Made by a program: the position numbers and the translations under genes
Assembly (NCBI RefSeq): GCF_003171515.1
Contig: NC_089390.1
Location: forward strand, 8,312,274-8,376,273
Origin: Pyrenophora tritici-repentis
Taxonomy: Eukaryota; Ascomycota; Dothideomycetes; Pleosporales; Pleosporaceae
Reading direction: 5' to 3'
Length of the DNA stretch: 64,000 nt
Notes under the pieces: model-generated
What the model was told of the DNA's origin: nothing
The model's database searches: none
Seen by the model: the letters and a program-made list of their open reading frames with translations, nothing else
Shown: positions 14,355 through 25,762 of the stretch, in pieces
Position numbering within the stretch: the stretch's first letter is position 1
Layout: the number at the start of each line of letters is the position of its first letter

Positions 14355-15968
14355 CTAGGTGCTTTCGTACACACTATCGTCAGTCTCGTCATCCTTTCTG
14401 TCAGAACTCACGCCCTCTTCTTCTTTATCCTCCTCTTCCTCCTCCGAGTCAGGCGTTCCAGTCATACTAAAAGCTTTCAGGCACGTAATGCGTGTACCTG
14501 TAGAATACGAGCCGATCAGCATGCCCACCTGCTTTGCTGTGAAACCAGTCGCTTTACTGCTGTCTTCAGTCTTTAGTCCAGCGGTGTCAAGAATCCAGAA
14601 GCGCACCGTGCCGTCGCTGCTGGCCGTAATGATGAGAAGGATTGACGGAGAGAGGGTAATGATTTCAAAGTCTTTAACACGTGACGTCATGCCCGCAGCC
14701 GGGCCACCGAGTTGAGCGATCAGTCTAGCAGCAGGAAGGTTGTCTTTTGGCGTCTTCTTATCGTCCTTTGAGGGTTCGCTGGGGAGCATGGAGTTTGTAT
14801 CGTAGAAGAGGACCCTTCCGTCTTCTGTAGAAACGCAGAGCGTATAGGGCCGCGAAGCGGGCGATATGTAATGCATCTGGTGAAGTTTTGTGCGCGGCAT
14901 AGGCGTGATTTGGACTTTAGGTTTGGAGTCCATGCTGAAGACGACAATACCGTGTTCGAAGCCTACAGCAAACCCTTCACCTTCTGGATCCCAGATAACG
15001 CGGCGGCCTTCACCCGAAGCAAAGCGGCCTTCCCCCACGGCTGTGAGAATGGTGCGGTCAAAATTGAGGACACCAGCTTTCTTGCCTGTTATCAAGTTCC
15101 ACAGGCGCATACATTTCTCGCCTTTTCCCACGCTGAGCATGACCTTCATGCTCGGGTGCACTGCAAAATCGTTGATTCCAGACGGAACTTCGCCAGGACC
15201 TGCTGTGTCTCCGCTGGGTCGACCTTGGGGTTTGGGTATTGGGGCCTTGATAGTCGATAGTGCAGTCCAGTCGCGGGTCCGCGTGATAGCGATTGTGCTG
15301 TCTTCTGCGGAGCTCAAGAGTTTGCTCCTGGTGGGGAAGTAGAGGGCTGTGATGTTGGAGGAGTGATGGAGCAGGGATCCAAGCTCCTTGTTCTTCGGGT
15401 TCTCCGTGATGGATCCGCCATGGAGAGAAGGGAGTTTAGGCCGGGACTTGGAGGCTATGGGCGGCGCTGTAGAGATGGAATACAGATTTATGCGCTCGTC
15501 AGTGCTGCCTGTTGCGAGCATGATTTTGGACGTCTTGTCTGAAAGCGGAGATAGAGCAAGACAGCGGATAGAGGATGAATGGGCGTTGAAGAGAAAAGTA
15601 TCTGTGAAATCGACTTTGGGCCAATCAGACTCAGGCGCAAGTATATCATCGCACTGGCCATCAAAGAGGCTGCGCGGAATGGCAGCAGCGAATCCGTGAA
15701 GAACTCGCTCGTAAGAACCAGTAACGACCTGGATAATGGCCGTGTCTGGCAGGGAATCTCCTTCTCCCTTGTTCTGGGTGGATTTGACTTCTGTAGTTTT
15801 GCTTGTGGCTGCCTTCCCGTTGGTCGCAGCTTCTGTTCTCTGGTGAATCGCGATATCGTGGGTTGCAGCGTGCCTGGGGGCGGATGTAGCTTCATCTTTC
15901 TTGCTCTTCAGCGCCTTGGCCGCGCCCGTGCCCACGTGCTCAGCAATTGCTCTCTTCCGCTTTGCCAT
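14355..15968 (-). CDS. mak11: MAK11-type WD40 protein, 60S ribosome assembly
   Basis: WD-repeat nuclear/nucleolar protein of the MAK11/PAK1IP1 family, needed for 60S subunit maturation. Single exon, 537 aa. The start at 15968 gives MAKRKRAIAEHVG and is the first ATG of the frame. After a basic, low-complexity N-terminus of about 80 residues comes the family signature IIQVVTGSYERVLHGFAA, then FLFNAHSSSIRCLALSP, LATGSTDERINLYSIS and LHHSSNITALYFPTRSKLLS, which are the first WD repeats. Later blades include INDFAVHPSMKVMLSVGKGE and SILLIITASSDGTVRFWILD. The C-terminus is a highly acidic tail (EEEEEDKEEE). The 340-bp spacer to VID21 is divergent. Confidence 0.92.
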   Translation of the reverse strand: MAKRKRAIAEHVGTGAAKALKSKKDEATSAPRHAATHDIAIHQRTEAATNGKAATSKTTEVKSTQNKGEGDSLPDTAIIQVVTGSYERVLHGFAAAIPRSLFDGQCDDILAPESDWPKVDFTDTFLFNAHSSSIRCLALSPLSDKTSKIMLATGSTDERINLYSISTAPPIASKSRPKLPSLHGGSITENPKNKELGSLLHHSSNITALYFPTRSKLLSSAEDSTIAITRTRDWTALSTIKAPIPKPQGRPSGDTAGPGEVPSGINDFAVHPSMKVMLSVGKGEKCMRLWNLITGKKAGVLNFDRTILTAVGEGRFASGEGRRVIWDPEGEGFAVGFEHGIVVFSMDSKPKVQITPMPRTKLHQMHYISPASRPYTLCVSTEDGRVLFYDTNSMLPSEPSKDDKKTPKDNLPAARLIAQLGGPAAGMTSRVKDFEIITLSPSILLIITASSDGTVRFWILDTAGLKTEDSSKATGFTAKQVGMLIGSYSTGTRITCLKAFSMTGTPDSEEEEEDKEEEGVSSDRKDDETDDSVYEST

Positions 15969-16308
15969 GGCTTGTCGCGTTACCGTTGCCGAGTGCTCGT
16001 CCCAAAGATCCAGAAGTTTTTGAATGCAGACAAGCGAGCTAGGCCCGGACGGGGAAGGCGTGAGTAGCAGCGCTTGGCCCAATTCATGGGATGGCCCAAG
16101 CTAGGCAGGGCTTATCACCCCAACCCTGCAATGCGGCGCGCGCAGCGAAGTGGGCGCTCTTTCCCTCACGTTCTCGCAAGCCCGCGCATCAGTCCAGCAT
16201 ATCGCAGAAGACATTTCCATCAACCAACGCGACCAACAACCCCCATAATTCATCACAACGGCGGCACTCGTGGATAACGGATGTCGGCCTCCGTTCAGCC
16301 GTCTTCAT
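15969..16308. other. Divergent promoter region MAK11 / VID21
   Basis: Short shared spacer between a ribosome-assembly gene and a chromatin gene; no coding sequence seen. Confidence 0.6.
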
Positions 16309-19300
16309 ATGTCCCTCGACAGTTTACGGGAAACCTTACGCCAGGAGAAGACAAATGAAGCCGCGTAAGTGCAAGTCGACAACTATGCATCGCCTTTGCC
16401 ATTTGAACGACTAAATCTCACAAATGCACCGATGCGACAAGGAAAAATCGCTTGTTTTGTTTTGTTCTTGTGTGGTGGTGGTGCTGATATCACGTTTGCA
16501 GACTCACATCCTCGACATTGGAGCGACATCTCCGCGCGCTCTGGAAGGTCACGGGCTGCTGCAATGCCGTTCTGAACGGGCACCAGCCCCAGGCAGACGA
16601 CTTTGTCTACGGCGACCCGGACGAGGACGAACGTCGTTTTCTAGATGAAAATGACATTACAAAGTAAGACATCTTATCTACCGCCGGCACCTGCATTGGT
16701 CCTCCATCTTTGCTCTGTCGCATTGTTGTTGTTGTCGTCGTCATCATCGTCGTCGTCGCTCATTCCACTAACCTAGTCGCGTCTACAGAGGTCGACGCTT
16801 CAACGACGCAACACTACCCATTCCAGTGGCTGTCACCGACAACCAGCCTCCGCTTCCGGCTACACTGCCGTTCCAAACCCCTACCAACTCTACATTCACC
16901 AAGCCGTCACATGCTCCCATCGTCGGTACCCCGACCCTCGAGGATCAACTTCGCGCCGCGTCGGCCTCACCATCTGTCGCGACCCAGGCTTTGCCCTCTG
17001 CCGACGCATCTTTGCAAAGCGACACCATCAACGTTGTCCCTGGCGCCAAAGCCTCGTCCCACCCTGCCTCGCCTGCACTGGTCGGAAAAGTCGTAAGCGA
17101 GTCACAGCCTGGAGAAGCCCCGACCGTTCAACAAGTAGCGAATTCCGAAGACTCTGCCATCCACGCTCCTACCGCTGATCCCAAGCATGTCGCACCGCCA
17201 ACTACTGAGGACTTGGATGCTGCAGCGTTTCCTGACGCATCCGTTGCCGCGCCTGCAGCAGACAATAAGCCAAAGCCCCCGCAGGTAGTGCACTTGCCAC
17301 GGCAAGAAGTCCAAGAAGCTAGATTAGAGGAGACAGAGCAGAAGTTGGAGAGGGCTGCAGAGAAGGAACGGAGAGAAGACGAGCGCGAACGCCTCACGAT
17401 CCCACCCACAAATGTGCCTGTCGATGTATCCTCCCCGTCTTCAACCGTCGGGCCCTACTCTCAAGCGACTCCACATGCACAGCATCATTCTCCCGACACA
17501 AGCCCTGATGCGGAATCCTACAAGGACCGTAGTCTTGTTCCATTACCCGGCGATGATGTTCTCGATCCTGCTGCACAGCAGGTCAAGGACGACCACGAAC
17601 GTGCTCTACAGAAGCGAATGGACGAAGCAAGAGAGAATGCGCGAGCACGAGAAGAAGATTCGCCAACACCCGATATCGAAAAGCAGATTGAAAACGAGCA
17701 GGCAATACGACTGGCTCGTGATGGAAAGGGCCATCTTAGTGAATTGCAGCCTAGCGGAGATGCCCATACTTTGACAGAAGACTTGGACTATGGCACGCGT
17801 ACGGAAGTCCCCGAAGTTGAGGAAGTGGCTGGGTCTAGGACCCATCACGACGTTGCGGTTGATTCATTACCAACACCAACTACGGTCGCTGCGGAACCGC
17901 CGAACATGGATCACGACAAGCCCGAACACACAGTCAGCCAAACACAGGCCGCCGCCGATCATCCGACGCCTCCTGCTGATGTCGATGTTGAGATGCATGA
18001 TGCACCCACAAAGAATACGCAGCCATCAACTTCACCTCAACCTTCAATACCCCGTCTTGAGCGAATGACGACCCGTGTCTCTTCTGGAGCAATTCGCCAA
18101 AAATCGGTTTCCGAAATCATCGCAGAAAAGGCGGCCCCCAATGCCATTCTGACTCCCCGCTCGAGCAACTTGTCAGAATCTACGAGCCCTCCCCGACAAA
18201 AAGCCGCACGCCGTAAATCAAGGGAAATTTCTACGGTTGTTTTTGCAAAAAAGACACCAACACGGGCTTCGAAAGCGTTACAATCATACAATGAAGACTA
18301 CGCATCACTCCAAGGAGCTTCAGAAGATTCGAGTCGGGATTATCTTGAGGGACTTTTCAAGTATCAGGCCCATCATCCACCACGGTCTGTGCCTTTGCAG
18401 GAACTTGTCGCATCTGCAAGAAAGACGGTATCAACTGCGGGGACACTCGCTATGATTCGTGAGCATCAAGACTACAAGATCCTCAAGCGTGTATATCAGT
18501 TGCAGAACGCGAACCGATGGTCGTTGCGGCAACTCCAAAAGGCCGCGGAACCTGAACGTCCCTTCACGCATCAGGATCAGCTACTGCTTGATATGAAATG
18601 GATGCAGACAGATTTCAAGGAAGAGCGGAAGTGGAAGAAGGCCCTCGCTGCCACATTTGCAGAATGGTGTGCCGAGTACGTGAGCTGTTCCCCTGAAGAG
18701 CGAGCAACCTTGCGAGTCAGTGCACGTATCCCGAAGACGGCAAGGCGCGCTAGCCATGATGAGGACATGAACGATGCTCCTACCCCCGATCTTGTTCATT
18801 CTAGCACGCATGAGACGGAGAGTGAGTCATATGGTGATGACGACGATGTCCTTACCCCCGTCAATGCCAATCCTCCTGCGGGCCTATTTTCTTTGGGCTT
18901 CAACGATGTTGTCCTGAAGATAGACCGCACTCCCGCCAGCGATACTATGTTTCGAGAACTGCCGCTCTACGACCCCATGTTCGAGGGCTCCAGCGACACT
19001 AATCCCTTCTCGCTCTCAGAACCACCTATTCTTCCAGTCTCCAAATTCGTTACTGGAAAGCTTGTTTCGCAAATTCGAGGGCCGCCCAAGAAGCGGAGTA
19101 GGTTCGATTATGACTCGGAAGACGAGCCATCTTCGCCCCCTAGTCGAGCCGGAACATCCGCCGAGCATTCGATGCCATCTACTCCAGGCCGCAGACTGTT
19201 CTGCCGTAACGACTTGCCACCAGAGATGACTAGCGTTGCTCTGTTCAATGCCGAGAACAAACACGTGAGGGACCGACTACAAGCTGCTCACCAATTCAGA

Positions 19301-20979
19301 CCACCAACAGAGTTCAACATGCCCTCAGTTGCTTTCTTTGAAAACCGGACCCCTTCTCAATGGTTGTGGGAGGAAGACCAAAAACTCCGAGCACTTGTCA
19401 AGGAGTATACGTTCAATTGGTCTCTGGTCTCACAACAACTCTCATTGCCTTCGATATTTGTGTCCGGATCGGGCCGACGAACACCGTGGGAATGCTTTGA
19501 GCGCTGGGTACAACTGGAAGGTCTGCCAGCTGAGATGTCGAAAACAAACTACTTCCGTACTTACCAAGGTCGACTCGAGACAGCCAACAAGACAGTGTTC
19601 GCCCAATATCAGGCTCAGCAACAGCAGCAACAGCAGCAGGGACAAACGCCAGGTCAACCGCGAAGAAGACCTACAACTACACCGATACGAGTGGAGAGGA
19701 GGAGGGAGAACCGACATCTTGCCATTATTGATGGGATGCGGAAACTGGCTAGAAAGCGCGAATCTGCCGCACACAAGCAAGCCGAGTCGCAGAAGGCGGC
19801 TGCGCTACGTAAAGCGCATGAGCCTGCGCCACCGAAGAGCAACGTTCACACGCCGCAAGAGTTCAGTAGGCTCAAGTGGGAACGCGAAGAGAAAATGAAG
19901 CAAAGGGCAATGGCGCAGGAGATGATCGCTAGGGTAAGATGCTGTTGCTCTCTGATTGTTTGCTCACCACTGACTTCTTACAGCAGCAAATGTTGGCACA
20001 GCGGCAGCAAACTCAAATGCAAGCGCAACCAGGAATGCCGAATGGTATTAACCAGATGCAACGCAACGGGACACCCGGTAACAATATTCCTCCGCAGATG
20101 GCTAATGCATCCTTGCCGCAGGGTCAGAACGGCCCCGCAATGGCAGCGCGGGCGCACCAATCCCAACAAGGAATGCAAGCCAATTTCGCCAACGGCAGCA
20201 TGTCAGGCATGCCTATGGGTACACCAGGCGTTCCACAAGCACAGATGCAGGGCAACATGCAGAATGCACGTATGGGTCCGCCGGATCAGATGCGCATGGC
20301 TATGCAAAGGGGCCAGTTCAACGCTAGCCAGCAACATCAATTCCAGCTGCAACAGCAACAGATCAACATGGCCAGTAGCCTCACTCAGGGTATGGGCATG
20401 AACGGTATTCCTAATGCAAACATGATGGCATCCATGCCTAACCAGAACTTGAACGGAGCCATGAATGGAAACTTAAATAATGCTATGAATGGGATGTCAA
20501 CCACCGCAGGATCTCCACGGATAAGCCAAGGCAATGGGAACATGCAAACACCTTCTCGGCCGTTGTCCAGTGGGCACATGCCTCAGCTCTTGCAGTTCCA
20601 GAACCAATTAAAGGTACAGCATCCGGATTGGACCCAAGAACAAGTTTCCAAACAGGCCTCCGACCACCTCTCCCGATACCTGGCTAAGCAACGTTCACAG
20701 GCAATGAATGCAGCAGCAGGATCTTCTGGAATTTCTCCCAGCCCGCAGATGGCAAACAACCAATATTTTCAGCAGAATGGTGGGCTAGCCAATACTGCTC
20801 AGCCGAGTGCAGTACAGAACTACCAACAGCAACTCGTTCAGCAACAGCGGCTGATGGCTAGACAGCAAGGCGGAAGCCCGGGACTAAATGCTCGCCCACC
20901 GAGCCGGAGCGCTACGCCTCAAAACCCACAAATGCAACAGAGTCCGGGCATGCAGCAAGCGCAGATCAACCGGTCTTAG
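16309..20979 (+). CDS. vid21: NuA4 acetyltransferase scaffold VID21/EAF1 (HSA and Myb-like domains)
   Basis: Scaffold subunit of the NuA4 histone H4/H2A acetyltransferase. Four exons: 16309-16364, 16502-16663, 16789-19933 and 19984-20979, all in frame, 1452 aa. Exon 1 gives MSLDSLRETLRQEKTNEAA and exon 2 ALTSSTLERHLRALWKVTG, the conserved EAF1 N-terminus. The HSA domain lies at about 670-715 (MKWMQTDFKEERKWKKALAA). A SANT/Myb-like domain lies at about 930-990 (WLWEEDQKLRALVKEYTFNW ... GRRTPWECFERWVQLEG). A polyQ run follows near 1015-1025, and the last 330 residues are Gln/Met/Asn-rich, probably disordered. Residues 75-600 are also low complexity. The final intron (50 nt) ends ACAG|CAG|CAA, a tandem acceptor that could add or drop one Gln. 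Confidence 0.9.
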
Positions 20980-21805
20980 GTACCCCGATTGGCAATTGGG
21001 AACCTCTGCGAGGCCGACCCATGATCCTTGGCCTGTATATACTTTTAATGTTCCTCTTTTAGCGTTGTTTCTTCTTGCGAGCGTGTGTGCAGAAAACGTT
21101 GTTTGTTGTAGTTGCGGTCGGCCGCCCTCATGAGAGAGGGTTGGTGTTGGTGTGGCGCTGGTATGATGGATGAATCCGGGCCGTCGGTTTGGGAGCAGAA
21201 ACAAGGTGTTCTTGTTTGTATCGGCTGCACGATAACAATGGCTGACAACAAGACAAAAAGCTTGCCTGGGGTGATTTGTGCTAGAGTATCAAGTAAGAAC
21301 TCGATCAAAGCCGTCGAGGAATGAAATATTCGTACCGTCATGTCTATGTTCTCTTGTGATGGTTTCTTGATATGAGCACGTTAGGATGAATGCCCAACAC
21401 GAGGTAGGGAGGTAGAGATATACTAAGGAACTTCTGCCTGATAGAACGAGTTGCCTTCACTCATGCTAGGCGTCGGGAAATAAGAAACGAGAAATGTAGT
21501 TGATGTGTTGGATTTATTCAACATTGCAGGTGACTAAGCAGGGGGATAGCAGTCGCCGAGGGTCAGTGCAGACAAAGAAGGCGGCGGAGGCTATCTCACC
21601 TCCGCACCACCTTACTCCCTCGGCAAACTCTACTTACTCTACACAACACCACTATCCACACCCACCCTAACAGACTCTGCACCAACTTGACACGTTTCTT
21701 TCTTTGTTGGGTTTGCGAAGCGACGATTCCTTTACACAGCCAGGTCCTGCGCGCGAGCAAGTTATACACGCGTGCAACAGCAGGTAGAAAGCAAGAAGCG
21801 GCATC
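20980..21805. other. Intergenic: VID21 3' flank and RPB11 promoter
   Basis: About 825 bp with no supported gene. The stretch 21600-21720 is C/T/A-rich with few G, typical of a fungal promoter or leader. Confidence 0.55.
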
Positions 21806-22592
21806 ATGAACGCGCCGGACAGGTATGTTACTATATTACCAAATTACGTCCAGATAGAACAAGTCTCTATTGTCACGCGCACCACAAGCTGGTGAGACCA
21901 AGGGGATTACGCATACGCTCATCAGCGCGCACGGCTGGTGCCTGCCCGCATGGTATACATACCTTTGCGAGTGTGAAGTCACCAAGCCAGACTTATGCGC
22001 AAACCACAAGAGCGACACGGCTATCCCATCATGCCGTTCTCTATTAAAGACCGGTCAGCTTGTGGAGCACAATGCCAACTCTGGACTGCGCGACAATAAG
22101 AAAGACAACCGCCGTGTATCGCACAAAGCTGACATGGGCCCCGCAAACAGGTTCGAGCTCTTCTTGCTAGACGAGGGCCAGCAGAAGGTTGAGGAGAAGG
22201 CCGAGACGCGTAAGTGTAAATCCCAGAAGACTTTGTCGCCTCGCCTCAGACCTGCTAACCCTACGATACAAATAGGCGTCCCGAACACGGCCGTCTTCAC
22301 CTTCAACAAGGAGGACCACACGCTCGGCAACCTGCTCTCGGCTCGCCTCCAAAAGAATCCAGCCATATTGTTCGCCGCCTACAAAGTACCCCACCCACTG
22401 TTTGCTACGTTTGAACTCCGCGTGCAAACGGATGGCTCGATTACACCCAAGGAGGCGGTTATCAGGACCTGCACCGAGGTCATTACCGAGCTGTCCAAAC
22501 TCAACGACAGCTTCCAGACCGAGTGGCTTGGAAAGCGCATTGTCAGCGAGGGCGAGGCCGAACGATTGCAGAGGGAGCAAAACAACTTTTAA
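21806..22592 (+). CDS. rpb11: RNA polymerase II subunit RPB11
   Basis: Small core subunit of RNA polymerase II that pairs with RPB3 during enzyme assembly. Three exons: 21806-21822 (17 nt, MNAPDR), 22151-22209 and 22276-22592, giving 130 aa. Joined, the N-terminus reads MNAPDRFELFLLDEGQQKVE, the standard RPB11 opening. Exon 3 holds the alpha-like dimerisation domain: TAVFTFNKEDHTLGNLLSAR and AAYKVPHPLFATFELRVQT. Length is close to the usual 115-150 aa. Intron 1 is unusually long for this window (328 nt) and is open in the frame of exon 2, so a longer false start upstream is easy to call; conservation of the first residues argues against it. Confidence 0.93.
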
Positions 22593-23052
22593 ACTTGTTG
22601 GCGCTGTGCGCACTGACATGACATGTGAGGGTCATGCACATGGTAACGGAGTTTATGGTTAGGGCATACAGGGGGCGTTTATCAAAAGGTGGCTAACTTG
22701 ATCCACATCTTCTGGGCGTCACGGTTACACCTGGGTGACATGAAATACTTGACATGCTAGTTTACAGAGACCAATGTAGTCGCCAGGCTCGCCTATTACG
22801 TTCTTACCCACACTGTCAAGTATTTTATGCCACCCAGTTGGTTTAGGTTGAGTAGATCATGGGCATCGCTAATGACGACATCTTCTGTGATGGATGCATG
22901 TGTTGCTTGCTTGTACGTAGTTACGATACCCCCAAATTCAGCCATCAAGCAACGGGATCAATCATCATGGGTAATAACGTGCAAGAGCAAAGCATCGACT
23001 AGGCAGGAGCAAGACATGGAAAGGTGACTTTGAATGAATTGTCTGCCGGAAA
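22593..23052. other. Convergent 3' spacer of RPB11 and ERD1
   Basis: Holds both 3' ends and inverted-repeat element copy B (22728-22840); nothing else seen. Confidence 0.7.
22728..22840. mobile_element. MITE-like inverted-repeat element, copy B (reverse orientation)
   Basis: A 113-bp element. The left end CACCTGGGTGACATGAAATA (27 bp to 22754) is the near inverse of 22814-22840. Its interior, read on the minus strand, gives the GTGTGGGTAAG ... AATAGGCG ... TGGCGACTAC order seen in copies A and C, so it is inserted in the opposite orientation. No clean target duplication is seen. Confidence 0.8.
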
Positions 23053-24332
23053 CTAATCACTGTCATCGTACTTGTTACCCACGCCAACATCCCCCAGCAG
23101 TATATCATCGGGCGCTGGCCCCTTATGATTCCTCACCCACTCAGTTTCGACTCTGAAGAAGATCCAGATCCACCTTCTAAGCACCTCAAGCACCTCCATG
23201 GTGAAAATGCCGCCCTCCAAATCGTTGAAATGGTCCAAATGCACGCTGAGCTTCAAGCTCCATGTGCATCGCAACAGCGCATCCACGACGACGGCGGCAT
23301 AGTAGAACTCTTTTGCATGAAACCAGCGATGTCGTCTCAATCCCCATGGATATTCTGGGTTGTTACGTGTGCGCGCGCTAGCAAATAGTGTCAGGTCCCA
23401 ATCACGGGCTACATCCCAATAGAAACTGTAGCCTGAATTCACAACGACGGCAACGAGCCACATGCGAAAGAGAGTTGCTTCCGAGACGCTCAAGCGCGAG
23501 GGATCGGGTGAGCGTTGCAGAGCGCTGAGGATGATGACGGGGAAAGCGGTCGAGTACTTGAGAGCGTTGGCGAGGTGGACACGGCCCGATGCAGTGGTAG
23601 GATTATTGCTCCTCTGCACGCGGAAATACTCTATTATGCACTGGCGCAGACGGATCATGTAAGGAACGGCAATGATAAAGGGGACCCAGAATACACCGCC
23701 ACAGTTTCTGTTTGGCGGGCCGGTCGAGCTGTGTGACGAGGAGAAGAACATGCACAGCGAGACAAACAGGTCGCCCAGAACTTTTGCGTAGCTAGTAAGT
23801 GCATCGGCGAGGAGTATATCGCCGAATTTGCCGTCTTGCGCTTCAGCTATGCCACCGATGGATATGCGCTTCAGCGTGGCTAGAGTACGGGACCGTCCAT
23901 TGCGGCTGACAAATGGCAGTGGAACAATGAATCCGACCACTAGAACCAGGAGGTATAGGTTTGGGAGGATTTCCCAGCCTGCAATATCCTTGGGGCTTCC
24001 ATGTGTGAGGGCCCAGAACAGGAGCAACGACAGTGCGAGAGGGATGGAGAGCAAGGTTGCGATGCGGTAGCAGGAGAAGTGGTGTGGTATGTGACGTGGG
24101 GAGGTACGACCGGGATAGCGGATGAGACTAGGGACGTCTATCTTTATGAGGCTGAGATAGTGTAGGTTAAGGCCCCATGCCCAGATGCCTGTGAGGTACG
24201 GTTAGAAATCAGGCAAGAAACAAGTATGGGAAGCAATATACCCAGGACGACAATAAGGGCGACGCGGTATGGCAGTGGGAGCACGCGACTGAAGCGATCA
24301 ATGTCTGGCTCCACGACAGGATCACCGTCCAT
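23053..24332 (-). CDS. erd1: EXS-domain membrane protein, ERD1 type
   Basis: Multi-span membrane protein of the ERD1/EXS (SYG1-XPR1 C-terminal) family. Yeast ERD1 is a Golgi protein linked to retention of ER residents and to Golgi phosphate recycling. Two exons, 24332-24242 and 24188-23053, around a 53-nt intron, 408 aa. Exon 1 gives MDGDPVVEPDIDRFSRVLPL; across the junction the frame reads VVLGIWAWGLNLHYLSLI, the family's first membrane segment. Later EXS signatures are GGVFWVPFIIAVPYMIRLRQ, LANALKYSTAFPVIILSA, VVNSGYSFYWDVARDWDLTL and LRRWIWIFFRVETEWVRN. Normal length. Convergent with RPB11. Confidence 0.88.
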
Positions 24333-25064
24333 TGCTTGAATGAGAGTAAAGTGCCGTTGCTATTGCGGCGTCGCAGCTTTCCCTTTGCCGCAGAATCATG
24401 AAGTTTTCGGATTTGTCGTCCCTGTTGCTAGCAATCCGTCTCTTTCCTAGCAATCCGCACCTTCCCAGCAATTCCTCTCCTTCCTAAGTTGGTCGTTGTC
24501 GTTGTCGTTGTCGTCGCGTGCTTGGCGCAAGGGGTAATGGCAAATGTCGCGATAGCGTGTCCATTTCGCCCAAACACACTAGGAATTTTCCAAGCCACAC
24601 CACCACCACAGAGCTGCAGGGCATTACGTCAGCGGCCAGCCTTTTGACACCAGCCTCACTCCAGCCTCATCCAAGTACAGATGGATGACAGACACGAGCT
24701 AGGCATTTCCGGGCGGAGCACAAGCAGATCTTCCGTCTGTGCGCCAGCTCGGGAGCTTTGCCTAAAGAACGCAGCCATGACGCGATCATCGCGACGACAA
24801 AGTGACGCCTGCTGAGTCTTGTCCGTTGCACGCCATTGGCCAGTGGATAGTTCCGTGTCCAAAAGACCAAAGCCCATAATCGCAATTGTGATATTTGCTT
24901 TTGTCCACATTCCTGTCCTTGACTTAGTTGTCTCTCGCGTCACAAACACACAACCAACTTCCCTCCACTTCTCTCCAAAATCCACATCCTCGACATCCTC
25001 ATCCCAACGCCGACGCCACACAACAAGCGAATACACGTCAAGAAGCACCAAACACACACCAGAC
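24333..25064. other. Intergenic: divergent spacer ERD1 / small membrane protein
   Basis: No gene supported. Directly upstream of ERD1 there is a degenerate 19-bp-period repeat: TAGCAATCCG at 24429-24438 and 24448-24457, and a weaker CAGCAATTCC at 24466-24475. A (GTTGTC)n stretch follows at about 24494-24513. Confidence 0.6.
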
Positions 25065-25295
25065 ATGTCGCCTCTCTCGGTGCCCAAGATCTTCATGGCT
25101 GGCGGCGCCGCCGGCTTCGGCTACTACCTCTACATGCGCCAATACTGGTTCCCGAACCCGTACAAGACACAAGGCGTACAGAACATTGAAGATCGCTTCT
25201 CTGCTGGCGGTGGCCACCCTACGCATCAACCTGCTGCTGCTAGCGAGCGTGGTACGGGTACTTTCGATCCCCAGACTAACTACCTGGAAGTTTAG
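25065..25295 (+). CDS. Small single-span membrane protein, unknown function
   Basis: Intronless frame of 76 aa starting MSPLSVPKIFMAGGAAGFGY. Residues about 8-25 form one short hydrophobic, Gly-rich segment followed by Arg/Tyr-rich RQYWFPNPYKTQG; the remainder is polar and ends TNYLEV. The layout (short N-terminal anchor followed by a positive patch) would fit a small mitochondrial or ER membrane protein, but that is only inference. The upstream leader is C/A-rich, as expected for a fungal promoter and leader. I do not recognise the family; such small proteins are often widely conserved in filamentous ascomycetes. Confidence 0.6.
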   Translation: MSPLSVPKIFMAGGAAGFGYYLYMRQYWFPNPYKTQGVQNIEDRFSAGGGHPTHQPAAASERGTGTFDPQTNYLEV

Positions 25296-25762
25296 ACAGC
25301 GGAATTGGCTAATGTGGAATCTAGGTTCGTCCACGAACAACGAAGGAAGGCACCTAGGTCCGAACAAGGGCCCAGACTCAGAGTACTTCAAAGCCAACAT
25401 CAGCAGTCAACAGAGCGAGGTGAGCTGATTTACGTGTCAAAACAAAGGTTTGATCGTGTATTAACTTGCCGGTGCAGCCCGTTTGGCCGGATAAGTTCTA
25501 CGAGCAACAATATAATAACCCAAAGGGCAAATGAGCGCCACCATTCTCATCGACAAGATACACAAAAGCATGGCATTGCATGGGCTCCGAGATATGGGCA
25601 TTTGATGTGTGACATCCTTGGCGTTTGGCACATGTGTGATGCACATTGGTTTTCTGTATATTTCCACATCTTTACACAAGGTCAGCTGTACTTGGATATT
25701 CGAAATTTTGCCAAAATACAATCTTTTTATTTGTTGAACGCCTGTATCTACAACATATACGT
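25296..25762. other. Convergent 3' spacer, small membrane protein / thioesterase
   Basis: About 470 bp containing two 3' ends; I see no further gene or repeat. Confidence 0.55.

Noticed and set aside
21870..22592. Long 240-codon frame ending in RPB11
   Set aside because: It results from reading through intron 1; the conserved RPB11 start is in the 17-nt exon at 21806.
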